Shown here piece by piece: positions 1 to 10,559 of a DNA stretch of 64,000 bases (the first letter of the stretch is position 1; each line of letters opens with the position of its first letter). The notes beneath the pieces were generated by a model that searched no databases, was not told the DNA's origin, and saw only the letters and a list, made by a program, of their open reading frames with translations. The DNA is from Streptomyces sp. CCM_MD2014 (GTDB lineage Bacteria; Actinomycetota; Actinomycetes; Streptomycetales; Streptomycetaceae): the NCBI RefSeq assembly GCF_000772045.1, contig NZ_CP009754.1, positions 744,001 through 808,000 of the forward strand, read 5' to 3'. The translations under genes were made by a program, and so were the position numbers.

Positions 1-2305
<2,305 letters not shown>

Positions 2306-2450
2306 TCACGGCCCCGCTCCCCGCCGTACTGGAGTCCTGGAAGCACGAAGTGCGACCGCGTACCGGCACGTCAGCCCGGCCGAGCGGCGGAATTGGCGAT
2401 ACTGACGCACACGGGCACCACAGACACCAAGGTCACTAGGAGCCAACGCA

Positions 2451-3890
2451 ATGAGCACTACAGCGCAGATCGGCGTCACGGGTCTCGCGGTCATGGGCCG
2501 CAACCTCGCGCGCAATTTCGCCCGCAACGGCTACACGGTCGCGGTGCACAACCGGACCGCTTCGCGCACGCACGCGCTGGTGGAGGAGTTCGGGAGCGAG
2601 GGCGACTTCGTCGCGACCGAGACCGCGAAGGAGTTCGTGGCGGCGCTGGAGCGGCCGCGCCGCCTGGTGATCATGGTGAAGGCCGGTGACCCGACCGACG
2701 CGGTGATCCGGGAGTTCGCGCCGCTCCTCGAGCCCGGCGACATGATCATCGACGGCGGCAACGCGCACTTCGCCGACACCCGGCGCCGGGAACGCGAACT
2801 GCGCGAGCAGGGCATCCACTTCGTGGGCACCGGCATCTCCGGCGGCGAGGAGGGCGCACTGCACGGGCCGAGCGTCATGCCGGGCGGCTCGGAGGAGTCG
2901 TACGCATCGCTGGGCCCGATGCTGGAGAAGATCTCGGCGAAGGCCGCGGACGGGGCGCCGTGCGTCACACACGTCGGCCCGGACGGCGCGGGGCACTTCG
3001 TGAAGATGGTGCACAACGGCATCGAGTACGCCGACATGCAGCTGATCGGCGAGGCGTACCAACTGCTGCGCGACGTCGCCGGGTACTCCCCCGCGCAGAT
3101 CGCGGAGATCTTCCGCACCTGGAACACCGGCCGTCTGGACTCGTACCTGATCGAGATCACGGCGGAGGTGCTGTCGCACGTGGACGCGGCGACGGGCAAG
3201 CCGTTCGTCGACGTGGTGGTCGACCAGGCGGAGCAGAAGGGCACCGGCCGCTGGACCGTGCAGATCGCCCTGGACCTGGGGGTACCCGTGTCCGGCATCG
3301 CGGAGGCCGTCTTCGCCCGCTCGCTCTCCGGTCACGCGGCCCTGCGCGAGGCGTCGCGCGGCCTGGCGGGCCCGAAGGCGTCGCCGCTCGGCGAGTCGGA
3401 GGCGGCGGCCTTCGCCGACCGGGTCGAGCAGGCGCTGTACGCGTCGAAGATCGTGTCGTACACGCAGGGCTTCCACGAGATCGCGGCGGGCAGCGAGGAG
3501 TACGGCTGGGACATCGACCTGGGCGCGGTCTCCGCGATCTGGCGCGGCGGCTGCATCATCCGCGCGGCGTTCCTGGACCGGATCCGGGCCGCGTACGACG
3601 CCCGGCCGGACCTGCCGAGCCTGCTGTCGGACGAGACCTTCGCCCAGGAGATCGCCGCGGCGCAGGACGACTGGCGCGAGGTCCTGGTCGCCGCTACCCG
3701 GCAGGGCGTACCGGCCCCGGGCTTCGCCGCAGCCCTCGCCTACTACGACGCCCTGCGCGCCGAGCGGCTCCCCGCCGCGCTGACCCAGGGGCAGCGGGAC
3801 TTCTTCGGGGCGCACACGTACCGCAGGACGGACCGGGACGGCGCGTTCCACACGCTGTGGGGCGGGGACCGGTCGGAGGTCACCGCGTAA
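2451..3890 (+). CDS. gnd: 6-phosphogluconate dehydrogenase, decarboxylating
   Basis: 479 residues, the usual length of the long NADP-dependent form. It oxidatively decarboxylates 6-phosphogluconate to ribulose 5-phosphate in the pentose phosphate pathway, giving NADPH. Visible motifs are the N-terminal Rossmann loop GLAVMGRNLARN, the substrate-binding GISGGEEGA, and the catalytic lysine block GHFVKMVHNGIEYADMQ. The all-alpha C-terminal domain is complete to SEVTA. The ATG is preceded by AGGAGC at a good distance. It is divergent from rpfD, with a 286-bp shared promoter region. Confidence 0.97.
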   Translation: MSTTAQIGVTGLAVMGRNLARNFARNGYTVAVHNRTASRTHALVEEFGSEGDFVATETAKEFVAALERPRRLVIMVKAGDPTDAVIREFAPLLEPGDMIIDGGNAHFADTRRRERELREQGIHFVGTGISGGEEGALHGPSVMPGGSEESYASLGPMLEKISAKAADGAPCVTHVGPDGAGHFVKMVHNGIEYADMQLIGEAYQLLRDVAGYSPAQIAEIFRTWNTGRLDSYLIEITAEVLSHVDAATGKPFVDVVVDQAEQKGTGRWTVQIALDLGVPVSGIAEAVFARSLSGHAALREASRGLAGPKASPLGESEAAAFADRVEQALYASKIVSYTQGFHEIAAGSEEYGWDIDLGAVSAIWRGGCIIRAAFLDRIRAAYDARPDLPSLLSDETFAQEIAAAQDDWREVLVAATRQGVPAPGFAAALAYYDALRAERLPAALTQGQRDFFGAHTYRRTDRDGAFHTLWGGDRSEVTA

Positions 3891-3935
3891 CCCCTCTCCC
3901 GGGCCGGCCCTCCCCGGACCCGGGAGACCCGTCAC

Positions 3936-4298
3936 TCAGGTGAGCGGTGGCCCCGGCTCGGGGTTGGGCACGGGCTCGGGCCCCGGCGGAATCGGGGACG
4001 GCGAGGGCCCGGGGGGCCCTGGAGGATCGGGCGGCGGCTGCGGACCGGGGCCCGGGGGCGGGGGCGTCGGCTGCGGTCCGGGGCCGGGAGGCTGCGGGGT
4101 GGGCTGCGGACCCGGCCCGGGAGGCTGGGGCGTGGGCTGCGGACCGGGGCCCGGGGGCGGAGGCGGCGGAGTCGGTTCCGGGCCGGGGACCGGCGGCGTC
4201 GCCGGGTCGGGCTGCGGATGCGGCGGTTCCGGGTCCGGGCCGGGAGTGGGCCCCGGGGTGGGACCGGGCGGGACGGGATCCGGATACGGGTTCGTCAT
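3936..4298 (-). CDS. proline-rich repeat protein of unknown function
   Basis: 120 residues made almost wholly of Pro, Gly and Gln/Glu, with tandem units of the type PGPGPQPTPQPP repeated about four times after an N-terminal MTNPYPDPVPPG. There is no signal peptide, no transmembrane segment and no cysteine. The start is supported by GGAGGA 6 nt upstream of ATG, which argues for a real gene despite the low complexity; the reverse strand also stays open here, but only as a Gly-rich frame with no ribosome binding site. No function is assigned; a flexible linker-like or surface-associated polypeptide is one possibility. Confidence 0.6.
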   Translation of the reverse strand: MTNPYPDPVPPGPTPGPTPGPDPEPPHPQPDPATPPVPGPEPTPPPPPPGPGPQPTPQPPGPGPQPTPQPPGPGPQPTPPPPGPGPQPPPDPPGPPGPSPSPIPPGPEPVPNPEPGPPLT

Positions 4299-4474
4299 GG
4301 TGCTGTCCTCCGGCCAGTCGGTCGACGTCGGCTCTCTGGACTTGTCCCCCGCCTACCCGAGGGCTGCCGCCCCACTCACCCTTCCGCACGAGCGCCCGGG
4401 CCCGGGCGGCCCAGCCCGGTACGGCGGGTCCCGATGGCCTGGCCCCCGGAAGGGTGAGTTTCTCCGCCGCAGGG

Positions 4475-4819
4475 TCAGAACAGCCCGGGGTGCGCCACGA
4501 GCCACTCCTTCGCCGCGCGCAGCAGCTCCGGGTCGGCGGCGGGCGCCTCGTCCGGGTGGCGCTCGGCCCACTTCACGACGTACGGGCACAGCGGCGCGAC
4601 CGTGACGCCCTCGCGGCGCGCGATGGCGTACAGCTCACGCGCCAGGGAACCGGCGATGCCCTGGCCCTCGTGCGCCGGTTCCACGATCGTGTGGACGGGG
4701 ACGAGGGCTCCCTCGGGGGCGTCGAGCACGAAGTACTCGATGCGGCCGACGACCTCGCCGGCCGCGATCGCCCTCAGCCGCCCGGCCGCCCGGTCGTCAC
4801 GGATCTCGATGTCACTCAC
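4475..4819 (-). CDS. GNAT-family N-acetyltransferase, short YidJ/Gcn5-related type
   Basis: 114 residues, the size of the compact Acetyltransf_CG (PF14542) group. The acetyl-CoA pyrophosphate loop is visible as EPAHEGQGIAGSLARELY, followed by the conserved C-terminal CPYVVKWAERHPD. GTG at 4819 is preferred over GTG at 4825 because the GAGGAG sequence then sits at normal spacing. Substrate unknown. It lies 56 bp downstream of panD on the same strand and may be cotranscribed with it. Confidence 0.85.
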   Translation of the reverse strand: MSDIEIRDDRAAGRLRAIAAGEVVGRIEYFVLDAPEGALVPVHTIVEPAHEGQGIAGSLARELYAIARREGVTVAPLCPYVVKWAERHPDEAPAADPELLRAAKEWLVAHPGLF

Positions 4820-4875
4820 GGCCACGCTCCTCGTCCCACGGGGTCGGCAGATCGGAAGACCAGTACACCGTTACG

Positions 4876-5295
4876 TCAGGCCGACACGGCCTGAGGGCTG
4901 CGTTCCTGGTCCGAGCCCGGCACGGGCTCGGAGGCGTCGGCTCCCAGGGCGACGATACGGTTGTCGCCGTCCACGTGCACGACCCGGGGCTTCAACGCCC
5001 GTGCCTCGGCATCGCTGACCTGCGCGTAGCTGATGAGGATCACCAGGTCACCGGGGTGCACGAGGTGGGCCGCGGCCCCGTTGATCCCGATCACGCCGGA
5101 CCCGCGCTCCCCCTCGATGACGTACGTCTCGAGCCGGGCCCCGTTGGTGATGTCCACGATGTGCACCAGCTCACCGGGCAGCAGATCGGCGGCGTCCAGC
5201 AGGTCGGCGTCGATGGTCACCGAGCCGACGTAGTGCAGGTCGGCCTGGGTGACGGTGGCGCGGTGGATCTTGGACTTGAGAACAGTGCGCAGCAC
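4876..5295 (-). CDS. panD: aspartate 1-decarboxylase (pyruvoyl enzyme)
   Basis: 139 residues. PanD makes beta-alanine from aspartate for pantothenate and CoA synthesis. The self-processing site that creates the pyruvoyl group is visible as YVGSVTID (cleavage between Gly and Ser near residue 25), and the catalytic fold residues [11 protein letters not shown] and [11 protein letters not shown] are present. The start is GTG with AGGAG seven bases upstream. The C-terminal 15 residues ([13 protein letters not shown]) extend slightly past the usual end of the family. Confidence 0.96.
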   Translation of the reverse strand: MLRTVLKSKIHRATVTQADLHYVGSVTIDADLLDAADLLPGELVHIVDITNGARLETYVIEGERGSGVIGINGAAAHLVHPGDLVILISYAQVSDAEARALKPRVVHVDGDNRIVALGADASEPVPGSDQERSPQAVSA

Positions 5296-5826
5296 TTTGG
5301 ACTCCTATGTGACGGCTCCCCGCCGCTTTCTGCAGGTCAGGGGCGTTGTTCACTGTACACCGACACCACTCGCACTCGAAGATGCTGAGGAATATAGATC
5401 CCTCTTGGCAAGAAGGTTCAAAAAGGTTCCCCGCCTGCGCTTCCGCGGAGAGTCCGGCTGACACCTGCCTCGGAGAGTGCAGGACCCATGCTGACCAGAT
5501 GCTGACTTACCTGACGATGCGCCAGGCAGGCACTTCGTTGCACACGGAGGCATCCTCTGAATCGACCTGGAAGCCGTCCAACGCACCCGTCAGCCTGGGA
5601 CTTCACCCGGCGCCCGAAGATCAAGGCGGTCGAGTGGGCCTGCGACTGGCTGATGCCTCACCGGCGCCTGTGAAACACCCGATCCGGGCAACCGTGATGC
5701 GAACCAGGTCCCGGTTGTTACCAGTTGCCGCTTGGTATACAGATGCCGCGCATCCGCAGAACCGGACCGCCGGTGCGCAAGGCCCGAAACCCGCATCGGG
5801 CAAGGGCCGGCGGACACGGGCGACGC
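5296..5826. other. 531-bp intergenic region with a possible gene-tail remnant
   Basis: Noticeably lower GC than its surroundings near 5350-5560. No convincing complete gene is present on either strand. From about 5596 to 5670 one plus-strand frame reads WDFTRRPKIKAVEWACDW followed shortly by a stop, which has a protein-like composition unlike the flanking frames and could be the 3-prime end of a lost gene. The panD promoter must lie in the left part. Confidence 0.4.
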
Positions 5827-6528
5827 CTACGCTTCCCGCAGGGACTGGATGACGCGGCCGCTGACCTGGTGCGGCAGGACACGGACCCACAAGTCGCGCC
5901 TTCCCCCCGCCCAGGGGCCGGCCCCGCGCCTTCGTGCCAGGGCCTCCAGCGACTCGTGTTCAGTCGGGTGCTCGGCGGTGCCTGCCAGCAGGACGCTCCA
6001 GCCCAAGCCGGTCTGCTCGTCGACGTGGTCGGCCTCGAAGGCGACTGGCTCTCCGGCTCGGATGCCCGCCACGCCGGCCGGATCCGTGCGGTAGACGACG
6101 CTTCGCCCGTCCACGAGGAAGTTGACCGGCACCACCACCGGAGCTTCCTTGCCCGGGTCGGCCGTGTAGGAGATCCGGCCGATCCCGTGCGTTCCCAGCC
6201 GCTGCCAGCACTCCTGCTCGGACAGCCGCACCAAGACCGGATGCGCGGCCGGCCCTCCCCGGCCCTGCGGTGCGTCGGTCCGGCCGGTCGTCAGCTCTTC
6301 GTAGGACACCTTCAACACGACCGCGAGCCGTGCGAGCGCCTCGGGGTCGAAGTCGCCGGCCCGGCTCTCGATCTCCCCCAAATACTTCGTGGACATGCCC
6401 GCCCGCCTGGCCAGCTCGTCGCGAGAGATGCCCAGCTGCTGGCGCCTCACCGCCATCCGGTCGGCCATACGGCCGGCCTCGGAGGAGGGCTGAGCCCTGT
6501 CACCTGACCGTTCTGGATCGGCGTGCAC
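5827..6528 (-). CDS. XRE-family HTH protein fused to a pyridoxamine 5-prime-phosphate oxidase-fold domain
   Basis: Predicted 233 residues. An N-terminal helix-turn-helix of the XRE/Cro type spans about residues 21-85 (LGISRDELARRAGMSTKYLGEIE). A split-barrel flavin-binding domain of the pyridoxamine oxidase family follows (QRLGTHGIGRISY, VPVNFLVDGRSVVYRT, VAFEADHVDE, GWSVLLAGTAE). GTG at 6528 is favoured by GGAG ten bases upstream; ATG at 6468 is the alternative. The family is common next to stress genes in Streptomyces, and the fold is shared with Rv0080 of the M. tuberculosis DosR regulon. It is divergent from the Acg-like nitroreductase, with which it shares a promoter region. Whether it binds flavin, F420 or DNA is not shown. 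Confidence 0.85.
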   Translation of the reverse strand: MHADPERSGDRAQPSSEAGRMADRMAVRRQQLGISRDELARRAGMSTKYLGEIESRAGDFDPEALARLAVVLKVSYEELTTGRTDAPQGRGGPAAHPVLVRLSEQECWQRLGTHGIGRISYTADPGKEAPVVVPVNFLVDGRSVVYRTDPAGVAGIRAGEPVAFEADHVDEQTGLGWSVLLAGTAEHPTEHESLEALARRRGAGPWAGGRRDLWVRVLPHQVSGRVIQSLREA

Positions 6529-6897
6529 GACTGTCCGCTCCGTTCCTTCCGCCTTCCTTAAAGAGGAACAGAAGCACCGTCCGTTCGCCAGCGCAGTGAA
6601 CCGCGGCGGAGTCGACCGCACGGCGGGTGGCCGGACCCGTTTCCGCACGGGACTCGTGCGCGCCGAAGGTCCCGCGGGCCGGGGCCGGGCGGAACCGATG
6701 GGTGGCCCGTATGGCCTTTCCCGCTGACCGCACGCTCGATGAACACTGGAGGTGGCGAAGTAAGTCGTGCGCCGAGACGGCCGTGGCACGTCCTGCGGGC
6801 GCCGCGAGCACAGAACGGAAGCCGACGGAAGACAACCTCAGCACCCTGATGTCCGGTCGGGGGGCCGGGCCGTCGGCGGGGTCACCAGGAGGGCTCC
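6529..6897. promoter_or_regulatory. divergent promoter region with a DevR/OsdR-like half-box
   Basis: Shared upstream region of the HTH-PPOx gene (minus) and the Acg-like gene (plus). At 6659-6673 it reads CGCGCCGAAGGTCCC: the right half GCCGAAGGTCCC is the exact reverse complement of the left half of the perfect boxes at 11542 and 63313, while the left half has diverged. The assignment is by similarity only. Confidence 0.45.
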
Positions 6898-7890
6898 ATG
6901 GTTCAGGTTCAACTCGACCGGCAGACGGTGACCACCTTGGTGGCCGAAGCCACGGCAGCCCCGTCCATGCACAACGCGCAACCGTGGCGTTTCCGTTTCC
7001 TCGCAGCCGAACGTCTCGTACTGTTGCGCGCCGACCCGGATCGGGCCATGCCCCGGTCCGACCCCGGGAACCGGGCGCTGCACATCGGCTGCGGGGCGGC
7101 TCTCCTCAACCTTCGCGTCGCCGCGGTGCACGCGTCCCTGGTGCCACGTACCCGATTGCTTCCCGACCCGCGGGACCCGCTGCTTCTCGCGTCCGTTCAG
7201 CTGGCCGATCTGTCGGAGGCACCGCAGGAGAAGGATCTGTGGCGGCTGCACCCGGCGATACGACAGCGGCGCACAAGCCGTCACCCGTTCTCCGAGAAAG
7301 ACGTCCCCGAGAGCGTCCGGGCCACGTTGCAAGCGGCCGCGGCCCGAGAAGGGGCGATTTTGCTCTTCCCAGGTGCGTGGCACGTCGAAACCCTGCTCGA
7401 ACTGGTCCGCGATGCCGAGAGCCGCGACCTGGAGCGCGCGGAAGGTAACGAGGAGCTGGTGCGCTGGACAAGGCTGGGCAGTGGGGTGGACACCGCTGTC
7501 GACGGCGTCCCCGCGTACGCCTTCGGGCCGCGCAGGCGGGACGGCAAGGCCCCGGTGCGCGACTTTTCCGGACAGGGGCAGGTGCCCGACCGAGGAGATG
7601 CGGACTTCGAGCGCACTCCCCGTCTGGCTCTGCTCGGTACCCGCAGCGACGGACCCAGGGACTGGCTGATGGCCGGCCAGGCACTGGAACGCGTTCTGCT
7701 GGAGAGCACCCTGGCGGGTCTGTCCACGTCCTTGACCTCGCATCCGCTGGAGGACCGGGAGCTACGCCTGCTGGCCCGGGACCCCGGATCAGGGGTCGGC
7801 CATGTACAGATGGTGCTTCGTCTGGGCTACGGACCGAAGGGGCCGGCCACGCCTCGACGGCCCGTACCGGATGTATTGAGTATCGGCTGA
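6898..7890 (+). CDS. Acg-family FMN-binding nitroreductase-like protein
   Basis: 330 residues, the length of the tandem nitroreductase-fold Acg proteins. The N-terminal flavin-binding signature AAPSMHNAQPWRFRF is intact. The Arg-rich RRTSRHPFSEKDVP and the C-terminal QMVLRLGYGPKGPATPRRPV are also characteristic. Acg (Rv2032), Rv3127 and Rv3131 are DosR-regulon members in mycobacteria; Acg-type proteins bind FMN in a closed pocket and may sequester it rather than reduce nitro compounds. GGAGGG lies five bases before ATG. A paralogue is at 58952-59935. Confidence 0.93.
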   Translation: MVQVQLDRQTVTTLVAEATAAPSMHNAQPWRFRFLAAERLVLLRADPDRAMPRSDPGNRALHIGCGAALLNLRVAAVHASLVPRTRLLPDPRDPLLLASVQLADLSEAPQEKDLWRLHPAIRQRRTSRHPFSEKDVPESVRATLQAAAAREGAILLFPGAWHVETLLELVRDAESRDLERAEGNEELVRWTRLGSGVDTAVDGVPAYAFGPRRRDGKAPVRDFSGQGQVPDRGDADFERTPRLALLGTRSDGPRDWLMAGQALERVLLESTLAGLSTSLTSHPLEDRELRLLARDPGSGVGHVQMVLRLGYGPKGPATPRRPVPDVLSIG

Positions 7891-7997
7891 GGGACGCTCT
7901 CCCCCACGCGGGCCGGCCGGCACGGGCGACGCACTGGGCCGGCCACGCCCGGATGCAGCACGAAGGGCGATGAGGTACCCCTCAAGGAGAACGCAGC

Positions 7998-8027
7998 ATG
8001 TTCACACAGAGCGGAGGCTGCCTGTGA
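7998..8027 (+). CDS. possible nine-residue leader peptide MFTQSGGCL
   Basis: AAGGAGAACGCAGC precedes an ATG with a stop after nine codons, and the stop overlaps another ATG (TGATG) that opens a 17-codon frame. This small frame sits 45 bp before the start of the APH/P-loop gene. It may be a translated leader or a chance ribosome binding site. Confidence 0.25.
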   Translation: MFTQSGGCL

Positions 8028-8072
8028 TGACGTCAACCGTCGGTGCGGGCCCTGCCGCACGAAAGGTTCGCC

Positions 8073-9599
8073 GTGCCTGAGCCGGTGCGCCGCGAGGATC
8101 CGGCCGTGGTACAGCGCGCGGACGTCCGCGAGACGCACACCGCGGTGGTCTTCTTCGTGGAAGATCGCGTGTACAAGCGCAAGAAGCCGGTGGATCTGGG
8201 GTTCCTGGACTACACCACCCTGTCGTCGCGTCGCGCCGTGTGCGAGCGCGAGATCGACCTCAACCGGCGGTTCTCTCCGGACGTGTACATGGGCCTGGGC
8301 GAGCTCCGTACCCCGGGTGAGCAAGAGGCCGAGCCGCTCGTGGTGATGCGGCGGATGCCCGATGATCGCCGCCTGTCTCACCTCGTACGGACGGGAGCAC
8401 CCGTCGATGAGGCGCTACGGGCAGTCGCCAGGCAACTGGCCGCTTGGCACGCCACCGCGCCCCGTGGTCCCGGCATCGCGGACCAGGGCACACGGGACGC
8501 CCTGGCGTCGCGTTGGGAGGCCGGCTTCGCGCAAGTCGACGCCATGGCGACCGAGGGTCCGACGCCGGGCGAGACGGCGGAGGTCGAACGGCTGGTCCGC
8601 CGCTATCTCGCGGGACGCAAGCCCCTGTTCGATCTGCGCATCGAACAGGACCGGGTGCTCGACGGGCATGGTGACCTCCTCGCCGACGACATCTTCTGCC
8701 TCGACGACGGGCCTCGAATCCTCGACTGCCTGGAGTTCGACGACCGTCTCCGGTACGTCGACGGTCTCGACGACGCCGCGTTCCTGGCCATGGACCTCGA
8801 ACTGCTCGGTGCGCCCGAGTCCGCGGCGTTCTTCCTCACCCAGTACAGCGAGTACTCAGGTGACCCCGCGCCGCCGTCCCTGTGGCACCATTACGTCGCC
8901 TACCGTGCCTTCGTCCGAGCCAAAGTGTCCCTGATCCAGGCGCGGCAGGGCGCGCCCGGCGCACAGGCGGCGGCGCGGCGGCTCGTCCTGATGGCGCTGC
9001 GCCATTTGAGGGCCTCGGCCGTCGGCCTGACGCTCGTCGCCGGGCTGCCGGGCACGGGGAAGTCCACGCTGTCCGGCGCGCTGGCCGACCGTCTCGGAGC
9101 GGTACTGCTCAGCAGTGACCGCCTGCGCAAGGAGATGGCGGGGCTCTCCGCGCAGCAGACCGCCGCGGCCGACTACGGCGAGGGGCTGTACACCCCCGAG
9201 TGGACGGCCAGGACCTACGCCGAACTGCTGGAGCGGGCAGCGGCCCTTCTGGCCATGGGCGAATCCGTGGTTCTGGACGCCACGTGGGTCGACTCGGCCC
9301 AGCGCGAGGCAGCGCGGCGCACCGCCGAGAACGCCGGCGCCGACCTCGTGGCCCTGCACTGCCACGTGCCCGGTGCCGTGGCAGCTGCCCGCCTGACCAC
9401 CCGTACCCCCGGCGCTTCCGATGCCGACCTCGGCGTGGCCGACGCCATGGCGGCCGAAGAACAGCCATGGGCCGAGGCGGTCGGCGTCGACACCAGCGGC
9501 TCCCTGGGCTCCGCGGTCGCCCAGGCTCTGGCAGCTGTCCGGCCCTGGGGCCCGGACCAGGCCAAGGTGTTCCGGCGTCCCTACATGGAGCCGGGCTGA
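8073..9599 (+). CDS. bifunctional aminoglycoside-phosphotransferase-like / P-loop kinase protein (Rv2004c type)
   Basis: 508 residues. The N-terminal 330 residues have the aminoglycoside phosphotransferase (APH) kinase fold, with the catalytic loop VLDGHGDLLADDIFCL and the metal-binding ILDCLEFDDRLRYVD. The C-terminal part has a Walker A motif GLPGTGKSTLSG and a gluconate-kinase-like nucleotide kinase layout (LLSSDRLRKEM, VVLDATWVDS). GTG at 8073 is preferred because GAAAGG is six bases upstream; GTG at 8043 is the alternative. The domain pair matches Rv2004c of the M. tuberculosis DosR regulon. The substrate is unknown; antibiotic resistance should not be assumed. Same strand as the Acg gene upstream, with a 182-bp gap. 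Confidence 0.9.
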   Translation: MPEPVRREDPAVVQRADVRETHTAVVFFVEDRVYKRKKPVDLGFLDYTTLSSRRAVCEREIDLNRRFSPDVYMGLGELRTPGEQEAEPLVVMRRMPDDRRLSHLVRTGAPVDEALRAVARQLAAWHATAPRGPGIADQGTRDALASRWEAGFAQVDAMATEGPTPGETAEVERLVRRYLAGRKPLFDLRIEQDRVLDGHGDLLADDIFCLDDGPRILDCLEFDDRLRYVDGLDDAAFLAMDLELLGAPESAAFFLTQYSEYSGDPAPPSLWHHYVAYRAFVRAKVSLIQARQGAPGAQAAARRLVLMALRHLRASAVGLTLVAGLPGTGKSTLSGALADRLGAVLLSSDRLRKEMAGLSAQQTAAADYGEGLYTPEWTARTYAELLERAAALLAMGESVVLDATWVDSAQREAARRTAENAGADLVALHCHVPGAVAAARLTTRTPGASDADLGVADAMAAEEQPWAEAVGVDTSGSLGSAVAQALAAVRPWGPDQAKVFRRPYMEPG

Positions 9600-9903
9600 C
9601 GTCCGACAACGTCCGACCGTCCCTGTGAGGGGCCGATCGTCACTCGCCCCGGGGGACGCGCCGCGCTTCCATGGAAGGAGCGGAACGACGTTGACGCGCC
9701 GCACGGACCGAGGTGCCCATGAACCGCTTCCTCCTCGTCGCGCGAGTACGCAGCTCGACGGCGGCGCTCGCATCCCCCGACTGGAGCACGGCCTCCTCGT
9801 CGTCACGACTGCGGCTCTGGTGGGTGGGGGCTTCGCCCATTTCGCCCCGTGACGTGGGCCCCACGCCGAACCGGCTGTGCTTTCAATGCCCTGCCCGCGG
9901 CGG
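9600..9903. other. 304-bp non-coding gap
   Basis: Lies between the 3-prime ends of the APH/P-loop gene and the convergent DUF302 gene. The open frames here have Arg/Ser/Pro-rich shadow composition and no ribosome binding site. I see no clear terminator and nothing else to report. Confidence 0.5.
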
Positions 9904-10302
9904 TCAGGGCGCCGATGGCCCGAGTGAACTCAGTGCCGCCTCGAGACGGCGGCCGGCCTCCTCGGCGACCGCCGCCATGGCGTCGAGACCCGTGAGGGCG
10001 ACCATGGTTTCGGGGTCGATGGCCTCCACAATCACCCGGTCGCCGTCGCCACGAACGACGACGTTGCAGGGCAGGAGGAGCCCTACGGAGCGGTCGGCGT
10101 CCAGCGCTCGGTGCGCCAGAGGCGGATTGCAGGCTCCGAGAATCAAATAGGGCTCCATGTGCTGGTCCAGCTTGGCCTTGAGGGTGGCCTGTACGTCGAT
10201 CTCGGTCAAGACTCCGAAACCCTGGTCGGCCAGGGCCTGGCGGACGTCCTGCTGCACCTGCTCGAAGGGCCCTTCCAGCGTGATGGCACGGCCGTAACGC
10301 AT
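9904..10302 (-). CDS. DUF302 domain protein
   Basis: 132 residues, essentially one DUF302 domain: VQQDVRQALADQGFGVLTEIDV, the conserved YLILGACNPPLAHRAL block, and LLLPCNVVVR. Proteins of this family are small, soluble and often found with stress or redox genes; the biochemical role is unknown. GGGAGGAAGACC lies directly upstream of ATG. It is downstream of the USP gene on the same strand, but a strong hairpin at 10525-10547 separates the two. Confidence 0.9.
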   Translation of the reverse strand: MRYGRAITLEGPFEQVQQDVRQALADQGFGVLTEIDVQATLKAKLDQHMEPYLILGACNPPLAHRALDADRSVGLLLPCNVVVRGDGDRVIVEAIDPETMVALTGLDAMAAVAEEAGRRLEAALSSLGPSAP

Positions 10303-10524
10303 GGTCTTCCTCCCGGCTTCCGAGGCTATTGGGGTACCCGGCGCGCGGACTTCTTCACGCGCGCCCCATGGGGATGGTTCGAGCAGGTCAGGCGCAGGCT
10401 GAGGGTGGCGCGGACAAGCCGGTGAGGCCGTCGGAACGCCTCCATCGACGGGCTACGCGCAATCTCCCCGGACCGGCAGACGTACGTCCGGACCACGCGG
10501 CTCACTTGTGTGAGGGTCCCCGAC

Positions 10525-10547
10525 GCGGCCTCGGGTTCCGAGGCCGC
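10525..10547 (-). terminator. intrinsic-type hairpin downstream of the USP gene
   Basis: Perfect 10-bp stem GCGGCCTCGG / CCGAGGCCGC with a 3-nt loop, beginning 13 nt past the stop of the USP gene at 10560. There is no U-tract, which is usual for Streptomyces terminators. Confidence 0.7.
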
Positions 10548-10559
10548 ACATCGAAGGCG

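Noticed and set aside
2436..3935. Long open frame on the strand opposite gnd
   Set aside because: It is a GC-driven antisense shadow with Arg/Pro/Val-rich composition and no ribosome binding site; gnd on the other strand is unambiguous.
8073..9599. Aminoglycoside resistance gene
   Set aside because: Only the kinase fold is shared; the fused P-loop domain and the stress context fit the Rv2004c family, not a resistance enzyme.
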